64,000 nucleotides of DNA from contig NZ_CP012369.1 in assembly GCF_001267405.1 (NCBI RefSeq), positions 894,001 through 958,000 of the forward strand, read 5' to 3'. A model generated the notes under the pieces. The model was given only the letters and a program-made list of their open reading frames with translations. It ran no database searches and was not told the origin of the DNA. The stretch is from Moorella thermoacetica. GTDB lineage: Bacteria > Bacillota > DSM-521 > Neomoorellales > Neomoorellaceae. Made by a program: the position numbers and the translations under genes. This document shows, piece after piece, positions 27,482 to 36,386 of the stretch (positions within the stretch are counted from its first letter, which is position 1; every line of letters begins with the position of its first letter).

Positions 27482-27949
27482 GTGTTGGAGCGCCTGGCGG
27501 AGGCAACCCGGGAATTGGAGTACCTGCTGCGGCAAATTAACCACCTGATGAACCACTCCACCCGTAGCTATCTAACTGACAGGGGATTGACCATGGCCCG
27601 CTTCTGGGTCTTGAGTAACCTGCTTCCAGAACGACCACTAACAATGGGGGAACTGCAGCGCCGCCTGCTCCTGGCGCCGGGGACTATTACCGGTTTGGTG
27701 GACGGCCTGGTGGAAGAGGGCCTGGTCCGGCGCTGGCGGGACAAAGCTGACCGGCGCCTGGTGTTTCTCACACTGACACCGGCAGGGGCAGAATTCCTGG
27801 CTGGGATTTTGCAATTCCGGGCTTCTGTCCTGAATAAGGCTCTGGCAGATCTGGACGGTATCGACGTCGAGCGACTTGATACCGAGCTGCGCATGATCTT
27901 AGACAACCTTAGAAACCAATGCCAATGTAAAGGAGAAAGAGAGAGATAG
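27482..27949 (+). CDS. MarR-family transcriptional regulator
   Basis: A 155-residue winged-helix regulator. The recognition region MGELQRRLLLAPGTITGLVDGLVEEGLVRR and the wing RDKADRRLVFLTLTPAG are typical of MarR. It starts at GTG 27482 behind GGAGGCGAAG and is followed 2 bases later by an exporter gene. It probably represses its own operon, with release by a toxic ligand that the exporters remove. Confidence 0.9.
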   Translation: MLERLAEATRELEYLLRQINHLMNHSTRSYLTDRGLTMARFWVLSNLLPERPLTMGELQRRLLLAPGTITGLVDGLVEEGLVRRWRDKADRRLVFLTLTPAGAEFLAGILQFRASVLNKALADLDGIDVERLDTELRMILDNLRNQCQCKGERER

Positions 27950-27951
27950 AG

Positions 27952-29412
27952 ATGCTTGCGAAGACAAAAGAAAACTATAAGTGGTATGCCCTTTCCTGTA
28001 CTACCCTGGGGGCCCTGCTATCTGTGCTTAACAGTAATACCCTGCTTATCGCTTTGCCGGTTATCGCCAGGGCCCTTCATGCTTCCCTGGAAACCATTAT
28101 CTGGACCTTGATGATTTATATGCTGGCAGTCACAGTAATGGTGCCGGCAATCGGCAGGGTGGCAGATATTATCGGCCGGAAGAAGCTTTATGTAAGCGGC
28201 TTTGCCCTCTTTACCGTGGCATCTTTACTGTGCGGACTGGTCCAGTTGGGGGGGCAGCTGGTAGCGGCCCGCTTCATTCAATCGGTGGGCGGTTCCTTGA
28301 TGCTGGCCAACAGCACTGCCATCGTCACCGACGCTTTTCCTAAAGGCCAGCTGGGGCGAGCCCTGGGGATCAACAGTATGGTTATTGGTGCCGGGGCGGT
28401 AATCGGGCCCATCCTGGGAGGCCTACTAACTTCCTGGCACTGGCGCTGGATATTTTTCTTTAACGTGCCCCTGGGGATTATCGGTACCCTGTGGGCGGCT
28501 ATCCAGCTCAGGGAAATAATCGAATTGCCCGAAGGCCAGCGCTTCGATTGGCTGGGGACCTCGCTCTTCACCATTGGTTTTACCTTCATCCTCCTGGCCC
28601 TGACCTTTGGGGATATGGTCGGCTGGCATACGCCCTGGATAGTAGCCAGCCTGGTTGGCGGCAGCCTGCTCATGTTGCTCTTCATTTATATAGAAAACCA
28701 CGTGGATCAGCCCATGCTGGATCTGTCCCTTTTTCGGCAGCGCTTGCTGGCGGCGGCCTATGCCAGTAACCTTTTAAACGGCATAGCCCGCGGGGCGGTG
28801 ACCTTTTTGTTGATTTTCTTTTTCCAGGGCATCTGGGGTATTGACCCCCTGTGGGCCGGTATCTTATTGACCCCCTTCGCCCTGGCGATGATGTTCGTAG
28901 CTCCGGTGAGCGGTATTTTATCCGACCGGTACGGTTCCCGGGAACTCAGCAGCCTGGGATTGGCGGTTTCGGCCATAGGTCTCTATGGCCTCACCAGGCT
29001 CCAGATTAACACTCCCATGACGGTAGTTATCCTCTGGATGGTCATCATGGGCCTGGGGTCCGGCTTCTTCTTTTCACCAAATACCAACGCAATTATGGGG
29101 GCCGTTGCCGCCGAACGCCGCGGCATAGCCGCCGGTACCCGGACCATGATGAATAATGCCGGCATGGTCATCAGTATTGCCCTGGGGCTGGCCATGACCG
29201 CCTCCAGCATGACACCGGAAGCCATGCAGGGGCTTTTCGCCGGCACCCAGGTGGGTTCCCAGGGTATCGCCGTCCAGGAGTTTATGAACGGCCTGCACCG
29301 GGCATTCTGGCTGTCGTTTATCATTAGCATCGTTGCCGCCGTCGTAGCCCTCATGCGCGGCCCCCACGAGGTTTATTACCAAGAGACCGGCTCCGGTTCG
29401 AATAAGGCCTGA
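27952..29412 (+). CDS. DHA2-type MFS multidrug exporter
   Basis: A 486-residue transporter with about 14 hydrophobic helices, the layout of the EmrB/QacA (DHA2) group. The motif A-like loop GRVADIIGRKKLY and motif C-like GAGAVIGPILGGLL (antiporter signature) are seen. It should export drugs or toxic organic compounds using the proton gradient. It is linked to marR and a second MFS gene. Confidence 0.88.
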   Translation: MLAKTKENYKWYALSCTTLGALLSVLNSNTLLIALPVIARALHASLETIIWTLMIYMLAVTVMVPAIGRVADIIGRKKLYVSGFALFTVASLLCGLVQLGGQLVAARFIQSVGGSLMLANSTAIVTDAFPKGQLGRALGINSMVIGAGAVIGPILGGLLTSWHWRWIFFFNVPLGIIGTLWAAIQLREIIELPEGQRFDWLGTSLFTIGFTFILLALTFGDMVGWHTPWIVASLVGGSLLMLLFIYIENHVDQPMLDLSLFRQRLLAAAYASNLLNGIARGAVTFLLIFFFQGIWGIDPLWAGILLTPFALAMMFVAPVSGILSDRYGSRELSSLGLAVSAIGLYGLTRLQINTPMTVVILWMVIMGLGSGFFFSPNTNAIMGAVAAERRGIAAGTRTMMNNAGMVISIALGLAMTASSMTPEAMQGLFAGTQVGSQGIAVQEFMNGLHRAFWLSFIISIVAAVVALMRGPHEVYYQETGSGSNKA

Positions 29413-29429
29413 TTGGGAGTAAACCGGCT

Positions 29430-30686
29430 ATGGAGATAGAAGCAGCGACAGGGAAAAAAGCCGGTCGCTTTCAGGCCCTGGCGGCCTTGAAACATCGTAA
29501 TTTTCGCCTTTTCTGGTCCGGACAGTTGATCTCATTGATAGGCACCTGGATGCAGAATATGGCCCAGGGATGGCTGGTGTTGCAGTTGACCAACTCGCCT
29601 TTCCTGCTGGGTTTGGTTAGTGCCATCCAGTTTACGCCCCTGCTGGTCCTGGCCCTGGTTGCCGGAGTGGTGGCCGACAGGGTACCCAAAAGGCGCCTGC
29701 TGATTTTTACCCAGTCCAGCCTCATGCTTCTGGCCTTTACCCTGGGGATTTTGACCCTTACCGGGGCGATCCGGTACTGGCAGGTACTTATCCTGGCCGG
29801 GTTGCTGGGCATGGTCAATACCTTTGATATGCCGGCCCGTCAGGCTTTTGTCGTGGAAATGGTAGGTAAGGGCGATCTGATGAATGCCATTGCCCTCAAT
29901 TCCTCGATTTTTAATGCCGCCCGGATTGTAGGTCCGGCCTTGGCCGGGCTGGTCATTGGCCGTCTGGGCATGGCGGCCAGTTTTCTCCTCAATGGAGCCA
30001 GTTTCCTGGCAGTTATCGCCGGCCTGCTGTTAATCAGGATACCCGAGAAAATCGACTGGCACCACCGGGTGGCAGAGGGGATGGGGGAAAGGATTGCCGA
30101 GGGCCTGCAATATATTCGCCGGACACCAGTCGTCCTGCGCACCGTTGTCCTGATGGCCCTCCTCAGTATCTTCGCCATGAATTTTAGCGTCCTGATCCCG
30201 GTCCTGGCCCGGGATACCCTGGGACAGCAGGCAGAGGGTTACGGACTGCTCATGTCGGCCTCCGGGGTGGGGGCTTTATGCGGGGCCATCTTTCTGGCGG
30301 TGTTCAGCAGCCGCGGTCCCAGCCCGTGGTTACTTCTGGGGGGTGCGGCCGGTCTCTGCCTCTTCCAACTCTTTCTAGCGGGTACCCATTCCTATACCCT
30401 GGCCCTTTTATTCCTGGGGCTTACCGGCTGGTCAATGATAACCTTTACAGCCTCGGTCAATACCACCCTGCAGTTGAATGTGCCGGATAACTTGCGGGGG
30501 CGGGTCATGAGTGTCTACTCCCTCGTCTTCGGCGGGGTGACGCCCATCGGGAGCTTGTTTAGCGGGAGCATCGCCCACCTGTGGGGGGCACCTGCCGGCC
30601 TTGCAGCAGGTGCAACCATAGGCCTTATAAGCTTGCTGGCCGTTGCCGGCCAGACCTGGCGGTGTAAACCAAATGCAGGCGTCTAA
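29430..30686 (+). CDS. MFS exporter (enterobactin-exporter-like, MFS_3)
   Basis: A 418-residue, 12-helix MFS protein. The N-terminal ALKHRNFRLFWSGQLISLIGTWMQNMAQGWLVLQLT segment is characteristic of the MFS_3/EntS-like group. The substrate is unknown. It starts 17 bases after the DHA2 gene; the operon marR-DHA2-MFS_3 is a plausible two-pump resistance unit. The stop overlaps the convergent ACT gene by 4 bases. Confidence 0.87.
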   Translation: MEIEAATGKKAGRFQALAALKHRNFRLFWSGQLISLIGTWMQNMAQGWLVLQLTNSPFLLGLVSAIQFTPLLVLALVAGVVADRVPKRRLLIFTQSSLMLLAFTLGILTLTGAIRYWQVLILAGLLGMVNTFDMPARQAFVVEMVGKGDLMNAIALNSSIFNAARIVGPALAGLVIGRLGMAASFLLNGASFLAVIAGLLLIRIPEKIDWHHRVAEGMGERIAEGLQYIRRTPVVLRTVVLMALLSIFAMNFSVLIPVLARDTLGQQAEGYGLLMSASGVGALCGAIFLAVFSSRGPSPWLLLGGAAGLCLFQLFLAGTHSYTLALLFLGLTGWSMITFTASVNTTLQLNVPDNLRGRVMSVYSLVFGGVTPIGSLFSGSIAHLWGAPAGLAAGATIGLISLLAVAGQTWRCKPNAGV

Positions 30687-31072
30687 GGGCGAATCCGGTG
30701 GCCCTCCCGGGATAAAACCTGGATCGCCCTTTCCAGATCCTTCTCTTTTACTAGTAAATAGTCTGTGTCGAAAGTGGATATGGCAAAAATACTAATGCCC
30801 TGATTCGCCAGGGGGACAACAAGGGCGGCCAGGATCCCGGTCAAGGAAAAAGCCAGTGGTCCCTCGACCATCAGGCAGCGCCATCCTTTTTCACATTTTA
30901 CACCTGACGGAACCCCGGCAGCGGGGCAGACAAGGGAGAGCTCGTCGGGGGTTCTCGTAATTGAGACGAAATCACCTTTCAAGGCCCATCCCGGGACGGG
31001 CGCATCTTGCTGGAGCCGGCAAACTGCCAGCTCCTCTTTAAGTATAATGAGGTCGAGCTTACAGTTGCCCAT
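30683..31072 (-). CDS. ACT-domain protein (CASTOR-like)
   Basis: A 129-residue protein with an ACT_7-like C-terminal domain: CLMVEGPLAFSLTGILAALVVPLANQGISIFAISTFDTDYLLV. Such small proteins bind amino acids, but the role is not established. It is a single minus-strand gene, convergent with the MFS operon and divergent from the FliK-like gene. Confidence 0.82.
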   Translation of the reverse strand: MGNCKLDLIILKEELAVCRLQQDAPVPGWALKGDFVSITRTPDELSLVCPAAGVPSGVKCEKGWRCLMVEGPLAFSLTGILAALVVPLANQGISIFAISTFDTDYLLVKEKDLERAIQVLSREGHRIRP

Positions 31073-31186
31073 TTTTATTACCTTCCTTATTTATTATGCC
31101 CAGGCGTCCGATATGATTGAATGTCTATAGTTATCCGACCGGTACTGGATGCCCGGCCGCAACCAAATATCCGGGGGTGCTTTACT

Positions 31187-32554
31187 ATGAACCTGATCTT
31201 AACTGATCTCAGGACCGGGGCCGGTAAGTCTATAACCGCCAGCGGGGCAGGGGCCGTAAAGGACAGCCGGGGCCCAGCCTGGGAAGTGGGGGAGGTACTC
31301 CAGGGCAGGGTGATGGGCCAGCGGGGAGCTGGCTCTTTTATCCTGGAACTCGAAGGCCGGGAGATCCTGGCGAGATCTCCCTTTTTATTATCCCAGGGTG
31401 AGGTAGTCAGCCTGCAGGTCCAGGAGCGCCAGGGAAGCCGTTACGTGGTCAAACTTCTTTCCCGGGCAGGGTTAACGACCAATGACATTCCCGGGGAAAT
31501 TCTTGCCCGGCTGGGACTCAAAGACACACCACTGCACCGTTCCCTGGTACAAAAATTTATCACCCACAGGCTCCCGTTGCAACTAGAATTATTGGGGCAG
31601 GCAAAACAGGCCCTGGCCCTCCTCGGTAGGGAGGACGAGGAGGGAATGGAAGTGGTTTTACAGGCCCTTAAGCTGGGAGTCTTGCCCCGGGCGGACGTCC
31701 TCAAGCTCCTACAGGAGTTTATGCTGGGGGAGACGGACCCGGAGCAGGCAGGGATGACGCGCCTGGTCCGTTTTATCCCTTTCCTGGCAGATCTAATTGA
31801 CGGTTTAGCCGGGGAAAGGGGGGAGGAGACCGGGCTTCTTTACCAGGAACTAAAGGAACTGGTGGCTTCCCTGGTCCTTCAGCCGGAGGCAGGCGGGGTA
31901 AAGGTGGCGGAGCAGTTGCGCAACCTTTTATCCTCCCAGTTACCCGCCAGGGAGGGTGTCTCTCCTTTTAGATCCCTTCCTTTGAATGGGCTGATAGAAA
32001 AATTGGACGGCCTTTTACAGGCCTTAAAAAATGGCATGCGGGAGACAGGCCGGGGAGGGGAGAACAGTAGTCAACTTCTCGATACCGGTAAAGGGATTGC
32101 CAGGCAGCTGGCCGGGCACTTGCTTTTCCAGGGGTGTGGCGGAGATAACGAATTCCAAAGCCACCTTTATTTTACCCTGCCCCTGGTGAGAAACAATGAG
32201 GTTACTACCTGGGGGCAGCTATTGATTAAAAAAAACGGTGGGGGAAACAACCATGTTGATCGCCATAATTTTAATATGTCTATCCTTGTTAATACGGAGA
32301 ACCTGGGCAGCGTGCTACTGGACATAAGTGTCTGGCAGAGGGAGGTCCGGGTGCGGGGGAGGGTGGAGAAGGAATGGGTGGGCCGGTTGATTAATGAATC
32401 CTGGCCGGCTCTCCAGGGGGCCTTTGCCCGCCTGGGCTATCATTTGCACGGGTATAAATGGCAACCGGGTATCGTTCCCCGGTGCCTTCTACCCTGGGAA
32501 ATGGCTTCCGGGGAAACCGGTTCTTGGATTGGTTTTCTGGATAAAAGGGTTTAA
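31187..32554 (+). CDS. FliK-like (flagellar hook-length control C-terminal) protein
   Basis: A 455-residue protein without signal peptide. The C-terminal ~120 residues (from about LPLVRNNEVTTWGQLLIKK to ARLGYHLHGYKW) resemble the Flg_hook domain of FliK; the rest is helical and weakly conserved. In Bacillus the matching pair ylqG-ylqH lies beside rnhB. No flagellar genes are in this window, so the role may be unrelated to motility. ATG 31187 is chosen because of GGGGGTG upstream; the frame back to 31121 lacks a ribosome site. Confidence 0.65.
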   Translation: MNLILTDLRTGAGKSITASGAGAVKDSRGPAWEVGEVLQGRVMGQRGAGSFILELEGREILARSPFLLSQGEVVSLQVQERQGSRYVVKLLSRAGLTTNDIPGEILARLGLKDTPLHRSLVQKFITHRLPLQLELLGQAKQALALLGREDEEGMEVVLQALKLGVLPRADVLKLLQEFMLGETDPEQAGMTRLVRFIPFLADLIDGLAGERGEETGLLYQELKELVASLVLQPEAGGVKVAEQLRNLLSSQLPAREGVSPFRSLPLNGLIEKLDGLLQALKNGMRETGRGGENSSQLLDTGKGIARQLAGHLLFQGCGGDNEFQSHLYFTLPLVRNNEVTTWGQLLIKKNGGGNNHVDRHNFNMSILVNTENLGSVLLDISVWQREVRVRGRVEKEWVGRLINESWPALQGAFARLGYHLHGYKWQPGIVPRCLLPWEMASGETGSWIGFLDKRV

Positions 32555-32592
32555 ACCTATTTCACCAGAACGGGGAGAAGGAAAAGGCTGCC

Positions 32593-32877
32593 ATGAAGGA
32601 GCGGGAAAGGATAAGAAAGGCGGTGGCCCTGCGCTATAACAGCGAGGAGGATAAAGCACCCCGGGTAGTGGCTTCCGGCAGGGGAGCTATAGCCGATAAA
32701 ATCATTACCGCCGCCAAGGAAGCTGGCGTCCCCATACACCGGGACACCCATCTGGCGGAGATGTTAGCAGGGTTAGATGTCGGGTCGGAGATCCCGGTTG
32801 AATTGTACCAGATGGTGGCCGAGATTCTGGTTTTTATTTATTCTTTAGACCAGAGCAGGGGTAAATCGGGAAAATGA
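32593..32877 (+). CDS. FlhB C-terminal-like protein (YlqH family)
   Basis: A 94-residue stand-alone copy of the FlhB/EscU cytoplasmic domain: VALRYNSEEDKAPRVVASGRG, DKIITAAKEAGVPIHRDTHLAEML and IPVELYQMVAEILVFIY. The usual autocleavage NPTH is absent and no membrane part is present. It follows the FliK-like gene by 38 bases, the same pairing as ylqG-ylqH. FliK and FlhB interact in flagellar export, which suggests the two proteins contact each other. Confidence 0.85.
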   Translation: MKERERIRKAVALRYNSEEDKAPRVVASGRGAIADKIITAAKEAGVPIHRDTHLAEMLAGLDVGSEIPVELYQMVAEILVFIYSLDQSRGKSGK

Positions 32878-32947
32878 CTGCCGCGGTTACGTTTTACCGG
32901 TGACGTTTTACCCCCGGAAAAGGGCTTGTAAAGAAGGAAGTGGTCCG

Positions 32948-34195
32948 CTAGAAATCCAGGGGGAAGATAGCAGCCTTTTTGTTTTGCAGGAGCTCCGGCA
33001 TTTCCCCCAGGCCCCAGCCGGTGGCGGTCGTTTCAGCATAATAATAGCTGCGACCGTTGTAATCAAAGGCAAAGAGATTCCTGCCGGGAGGTAGTTCATC
33101 CCTGTTAAAGGCAATGGCCACAGCTTCATGGCCAATATTATCGGCAAACTCTTCCGGCGGGAATTCCAGGAGGATTGTCTGGTAGCCGAGGTTATGGAGC
33201 AAAGAAGCCAATAAAATTGACTTGCTTTTACAGTCGCCGCCCTTGATCAGGGTTTCTCCTGCCAGGCGGGGCAGGGGCGTATATATATACGGTAACGATT
33301 GGACAAAGCTCAATATGAATTCGGCCCGGTGAAAGCGATCATATCCCTCGGACCCGGCCATGCCTTCCAGTTCCCGGGCCAGGGAGGCGGTGTACTCCAG
33401 GTTTAATTTTTCTTTTATCCAGGGCCGCAAATCACCGGGAGGGGCATTCAAGACGGCATCTAAAAACTGGGCTATCTCAGCCGGCATATTTTCCCGGGCC
33501 AGGACTTGTTCATATACACTCAAATCGTTCCAGCCGGCTATGGTTTTCTCTAAACTCTGGTTATAATTACTCAGGGAGCGGGGTTGGGCCACCTGCCAAC
33601 TGTATTGAAGGCCGTCATAAACCCATATATACCCCTTGTTTAGATACTGGTCGGGAGGGGCCGGTAAGGTCTCCCCCGGGGTGATGGAGACTCCGCCGGG
33701 CATAATGTAGACCGTTTGGGTATCTGGGTCCCAGGTAACGGTATAACCCAGGGCTTCAGCGACGTAACGGGCGGGTAGATAAACCCGCCCGTTGATTAAC
33801 AGCGGGGCCACATCCATAGTTTCCGTCCTGGCCACCGCCCTCAGGCTGTTGTTAGCTCCATTTTGGGTTACCGTTGTTAAATCCCTGTGGTTGACCTTCA
33901 TGCTGATTTCTACCGAACTGGTACCGGTAGCGTCCTTTAAGGTAACAGTGCCGCTAACCTCATTCCAGGAGATATGGTTAGCGTCAATGCCCAGGGCATT
34001 GGCCAGGTAACGCACAGGTATGTAGGTGCGGTTTTCCCGGACAAATGGGACCGCATCCATGACTATTTTCTGGTTATTAACTGTATAGAAGTTTTGCCCG
34101 ACGGTAAAGGAGGCTTTAAATTCCCCGGCAGCATAGGCCGGAAGGGTAAAGACGGTTAAAAGGGCTATAATCAAGATAATGGTTATCCGGCGCAT
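32948..34195 (-). CDS. Secreted protein with copper-amine-oxidase-N-like domains and transglutaminase-like domain
   Basis: A 415-residue protein with a signal peptide (residues 1-23, ending AYAA). Two copper-amine-oxidase-N (stalk) repeats follow: VPFVRENRTYIPVRYLANALG and APLLINGRVYLPARYVAEALGYTV. The C-terminal half has transglutaminase-like residues: Cys in KGGDCKSKS, His in GHEAVAI and Asp in FAFDYNG. A cell-surface or cell-wall role is likely; the reaction is unproven. ATG 34195 is chosen so that the signal peptide begins MRRITII. Confidence 0.8.
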   Translation of the reverse strand: MRRITIILIIALLTVFTLPAYAAGEFKASFTVGQNFYTVNNQKIVMDAVPFVRENRTYIPVRYLANALGIDANHISWNEVSGTVTLKDATGTSSVEISMKVNHRDLTTVTQNGANNSLRAVARTETMDVAPLLINGRVYLPARYVAEALGYTVTWDPDTQTVYIMPGGVSITPGETLPAPPDQYLNKGYIWVYDGLQYSWQVAQPRSLSNYNQSLEKTIAGWNDLSVYEQVLARENMPAEIAQFLDAVLNAPPGDLRPWIKEKLNLEYTASLARELEGMAGSEGYDRFHRAEFILSFVQSLPYIYTPLPRLAGETLIKGGDCKSKSILLASLLHNLGYQTILLEFPPEEFADNIGHEAVAIAFNRDELPPGRNLFAFDYNGRSYYYAETTATGWGLGEMPELLQNKKAAIFPLDF

Positions 34196-34329
34196 GAACG
34201 CTTCCCCCTGCATCCCTCTCCCGATGCTTTACAAGTAAACGAAACTATTCGCTACGCAATAAAGGAGGTGGTGGTTGAGTAACTTTTGCGGTCCTGGTTT
34301 GAGCTGGAGGCGCAGTTCCCTTGGCTTTC

Positions 34330-35097
34330 CTACCCGATCGCCAGCAGGGCCGCCCCCAGAGCCCCTATTATTTGCGGGTCCGGGGGTACGCGGATGCTGG
34401 TGCCCAGGGTTTCTTCCAGGCTTTTTACCACTCCCGGGTTTTTGGCCACCCCGCCCGTCATGGCCACCGGCTCTTCCCAGCCTACCCGTTGGGCCATGGC
34501 CACTACCCGCTGGGCGACGGCATTATGCAGGCCCCTGATTATTTCTGCCACCGGACGCCCTTCGGCCACCAGGGAAACAACTTCGGATTCGGCAAAGACG
34601 GTGCACATGCTGCTAATGCTGGCGCCCTGGCCTGCCTGCTGGGAGATGGCCCCCATTTCCTCCACCGGGACATCCAGGGCACCGGCCATGACTTCCAGGA
34701 AACGGCCAGTACCGGCGGCACACTTCTCGTTCATGACAAAATCCCGTACCTTGCCCCCGGCATCCAGGAGGATGACTTTGCTGTCCTGGCCGCCGATATC
34801 GATGACCGTGCGTACTTCCGGCCAGAGGTGATAAATTCCCCGGGCGTGGCAGGTTATTTCGGTGACCCGGCGCTGGGCGAAGGGCACCCGGATACGGCCA
34901 TAGCCTGTGGCGACAATGCCGTCCAGGGACTCTGCGCCTGCTCCGGCCTGTTCCAGGGCTTCCTGTAAAGCCTTTTCGGCGATCTCGACGCTGTTAACGC
35001 CACTCTTAAGGACGGCGGCTCCCACCATCCGGCCGTCCCGGACTATTACTGCTTTGGTGGTCAAGGAGCCGATATCTACTCCCGCAGTTAGACTCAA
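34330..35097 (-). CDS. 2-hydroxyacyl-CoA dehydratase activase (BadF/HgdC family)
   Basis: A 255-residue ASKHA ATPase that passes single electrons to a partner dehydratase. The ATP site GVDIGSLTTKAVI, the second phosphate motif VIDIGGQDSKVI and the two cluster-binding Cys in NEKCAAGTGRF and SSMCTVFAESEV are present. The cluster is shared between two monomers. It is encoded just after the two D-type subunits (23-base gap), so it is probably their dedicated activator. Confidence 0.92.
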   Translation of the reverse strand: MSLTAGVDIGSLTTKAVIVRDGRMVGAAVLKSGVNSVEIAEKALQEALEQAGAGAESLDGIVATGYGRIRVPFAQRRVTEITCHARGIYHLWPEVRTVIDIGGQDSKVILLDAGGKVRDFVMNEKCAAGTGRFLEVMAGALDVPVEEMGAISQQAGQGASISSMCTVFAESEVVSLVAEGRPVAEIIRGLHNAVAQRVVAMAQRVGWEEPVAMTGGVAKNPGVVKSLEETLGTSIRVPPDPQIIGALGAALLAIG

Positions 35098-35120
35098 AGG
35101 GCATAACCTCCCGGTGTTTT

Positions 35121-36386
35121 TTATAATAGCATTTCCAGGAAACCTTCCAGGCGCGTTCTGGTAGCGCCGGGGGCGTACTTACTTTGATCGACACAATCGC
35201 CTTCCAGGTTTAAGAATGGTATTCCCCTTTCGCGCAGAGCGTCCTGCAACAAGCGTAAACCGGCGGTGCTCTGGCGGCAACCCCAGTGGGCGAAATGGAT
35301 AATCCCGTCGGCCTGGTAGGCGTCGACCATGGCCAGGATGGCCTCTACCCTCCTGGCCATGGGAGCCAGGCCGTGGTGGCTTAAAACCTTACGCGCCAGG
35401 CTATAAAAAGGCTTTTCCGGGTCCAGCGGCTCCCAATAAACATGACTCATTTCTTCAAAAACAACCACCGCCCCGGCCTCCCGTTCTAGCAACTGGAAGA
35501 TGGCGTTAGGATAATAGGGCCGCAGGTGCAACCATAGCAAGCGGGCCTTTTCTTCCGGTACGGCCCGGCGCTGTTCCCGGTTACGCCGGTCCAATTCATC
35601 CGCCAGTTGGCCGTAGACCTCCACTGAGGTTGCCGCACCAAAACCAGCCAGCATGGGGTAAATGAAACCGTGGGCTTCTTCCCCCCGGATGCAGGCCGGG
35701 CGTTGCTGGCGCAAGCGGTTGACGGCCAGCAGGCGTTCCCGCGCCGCGTTGGAGTTAACTATGGCCTCCTGGAAACGGTCCTCGTCCCATACCAGGCGTA
35801 AGGATTCTACCAGGGAAAAGGTTATGCCCTTAAGCTGGCGGGCGACATAGTTCAGGGCTTCCGCGTCCTGCCGATGGGGTACGTCCAAGAGGTAAAAGGG
35901 CACCCCGTGGTAGGCCGCCGTCGTCTCCAGGGACTGGGGGGCCGTGTCGCACAGATGCGAGCTACAGACTACAGCTCCTGGCGGCGGGAAGTAACCTTCC
36001 CGGTCGCAACCGTGGGCCAGGCGGTGGAAGGAGCAGGCCTCGCCGCTGACCCAGTCACCTTCAGCCCGCCGCAAGGCCCCCCTGGCTATCCCCAGACCGG
36101 TTGCCACCACGGCGGCTGCTTCCGGGGCAAAGGGAATTACTCCCAGGCCATAAAGGATCTCAGTGGGGAAGAAAACATTGTGCCACACCACCGGACCCTT
36201 TTGGAGAAAGGCTGCTGCTGCCTGGTCGATGGTATTTAGAAGCAGCCGGTGGGCCGCCTGCCAGGTATAATGCTTCTTTTGGGCTGCTACGGCCTGCCGC
36301 AATAATCTATATGTCCAGGGGGATTTAAAGGCGCGCTGGCGCAAGGCGTTTCCCAGGTGAGAGCGCAAGAGCTGGTAGATATCCAT
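35121..36386 (-). CDS. 2-hydroxyacyl-CoA dehydratase D-type subunit (first)
   Basis: A 421-residue protein of the HgdB/FldBC/benzoyl-CoA reductase BC family. Typical features are NVFFPTEILYGLGVIPFAPE, VVCSSHLCDTAPQ and the late IIHFAHWGCRQSTAGLRLLQDAL. The first usual Cys (before the P-x-E motif) is replaced by His-Asn here. It starts at ATG 36386, sharing one base (TAATG) with the stop of the gene upstream. The substrate is unknown. Confidence 0.87.
   Translation of the reverse strand: MDIYQLLRSHLGNALRQRAFKSPWTYRLLRQAVAAQKKHYTWQAAHRLLLNTIDQAAAAFLQKGPVVWHNVFFPTEILYGLGVIPFAPEAAAVVATGLGIARGALRRAEGDWVSGEACSFHRLAHGCDREGYFPPPGAVVCSSHLCDTAPQSLETTAAYHGVPFYLLDVPHRQDAEALNYVARQLKGITFSLVESLRLVWDEDRFQEAIVNSNAARERLLAVNRLRQQRPACIRGEEAHGFIYPMLAGFGAATSVEVYGQLADELDRRNREQRRAVPEEKARLLWLHLRPYYPNAIFQLLEREAGAVVVFEEMSHVYWEPLDPEKPFYSLARKVLSHHGLAPMARRVEAILAMVDAYQADGIIHFAHWGCRQSTAGLRLLQDALRERGIPFLNLEGDCVDQSKYAPGATRTRLEGFLEMLL

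Noticed and set aside
34262-34538. A strong AAAGGAGGTGG followed by TTG and an 87-codon frame on +
   Set aside because: The frame runs antisense to the activase gene, is rich in Pro/Gly/Trp as shadow frames are, and has no recognisable motif.
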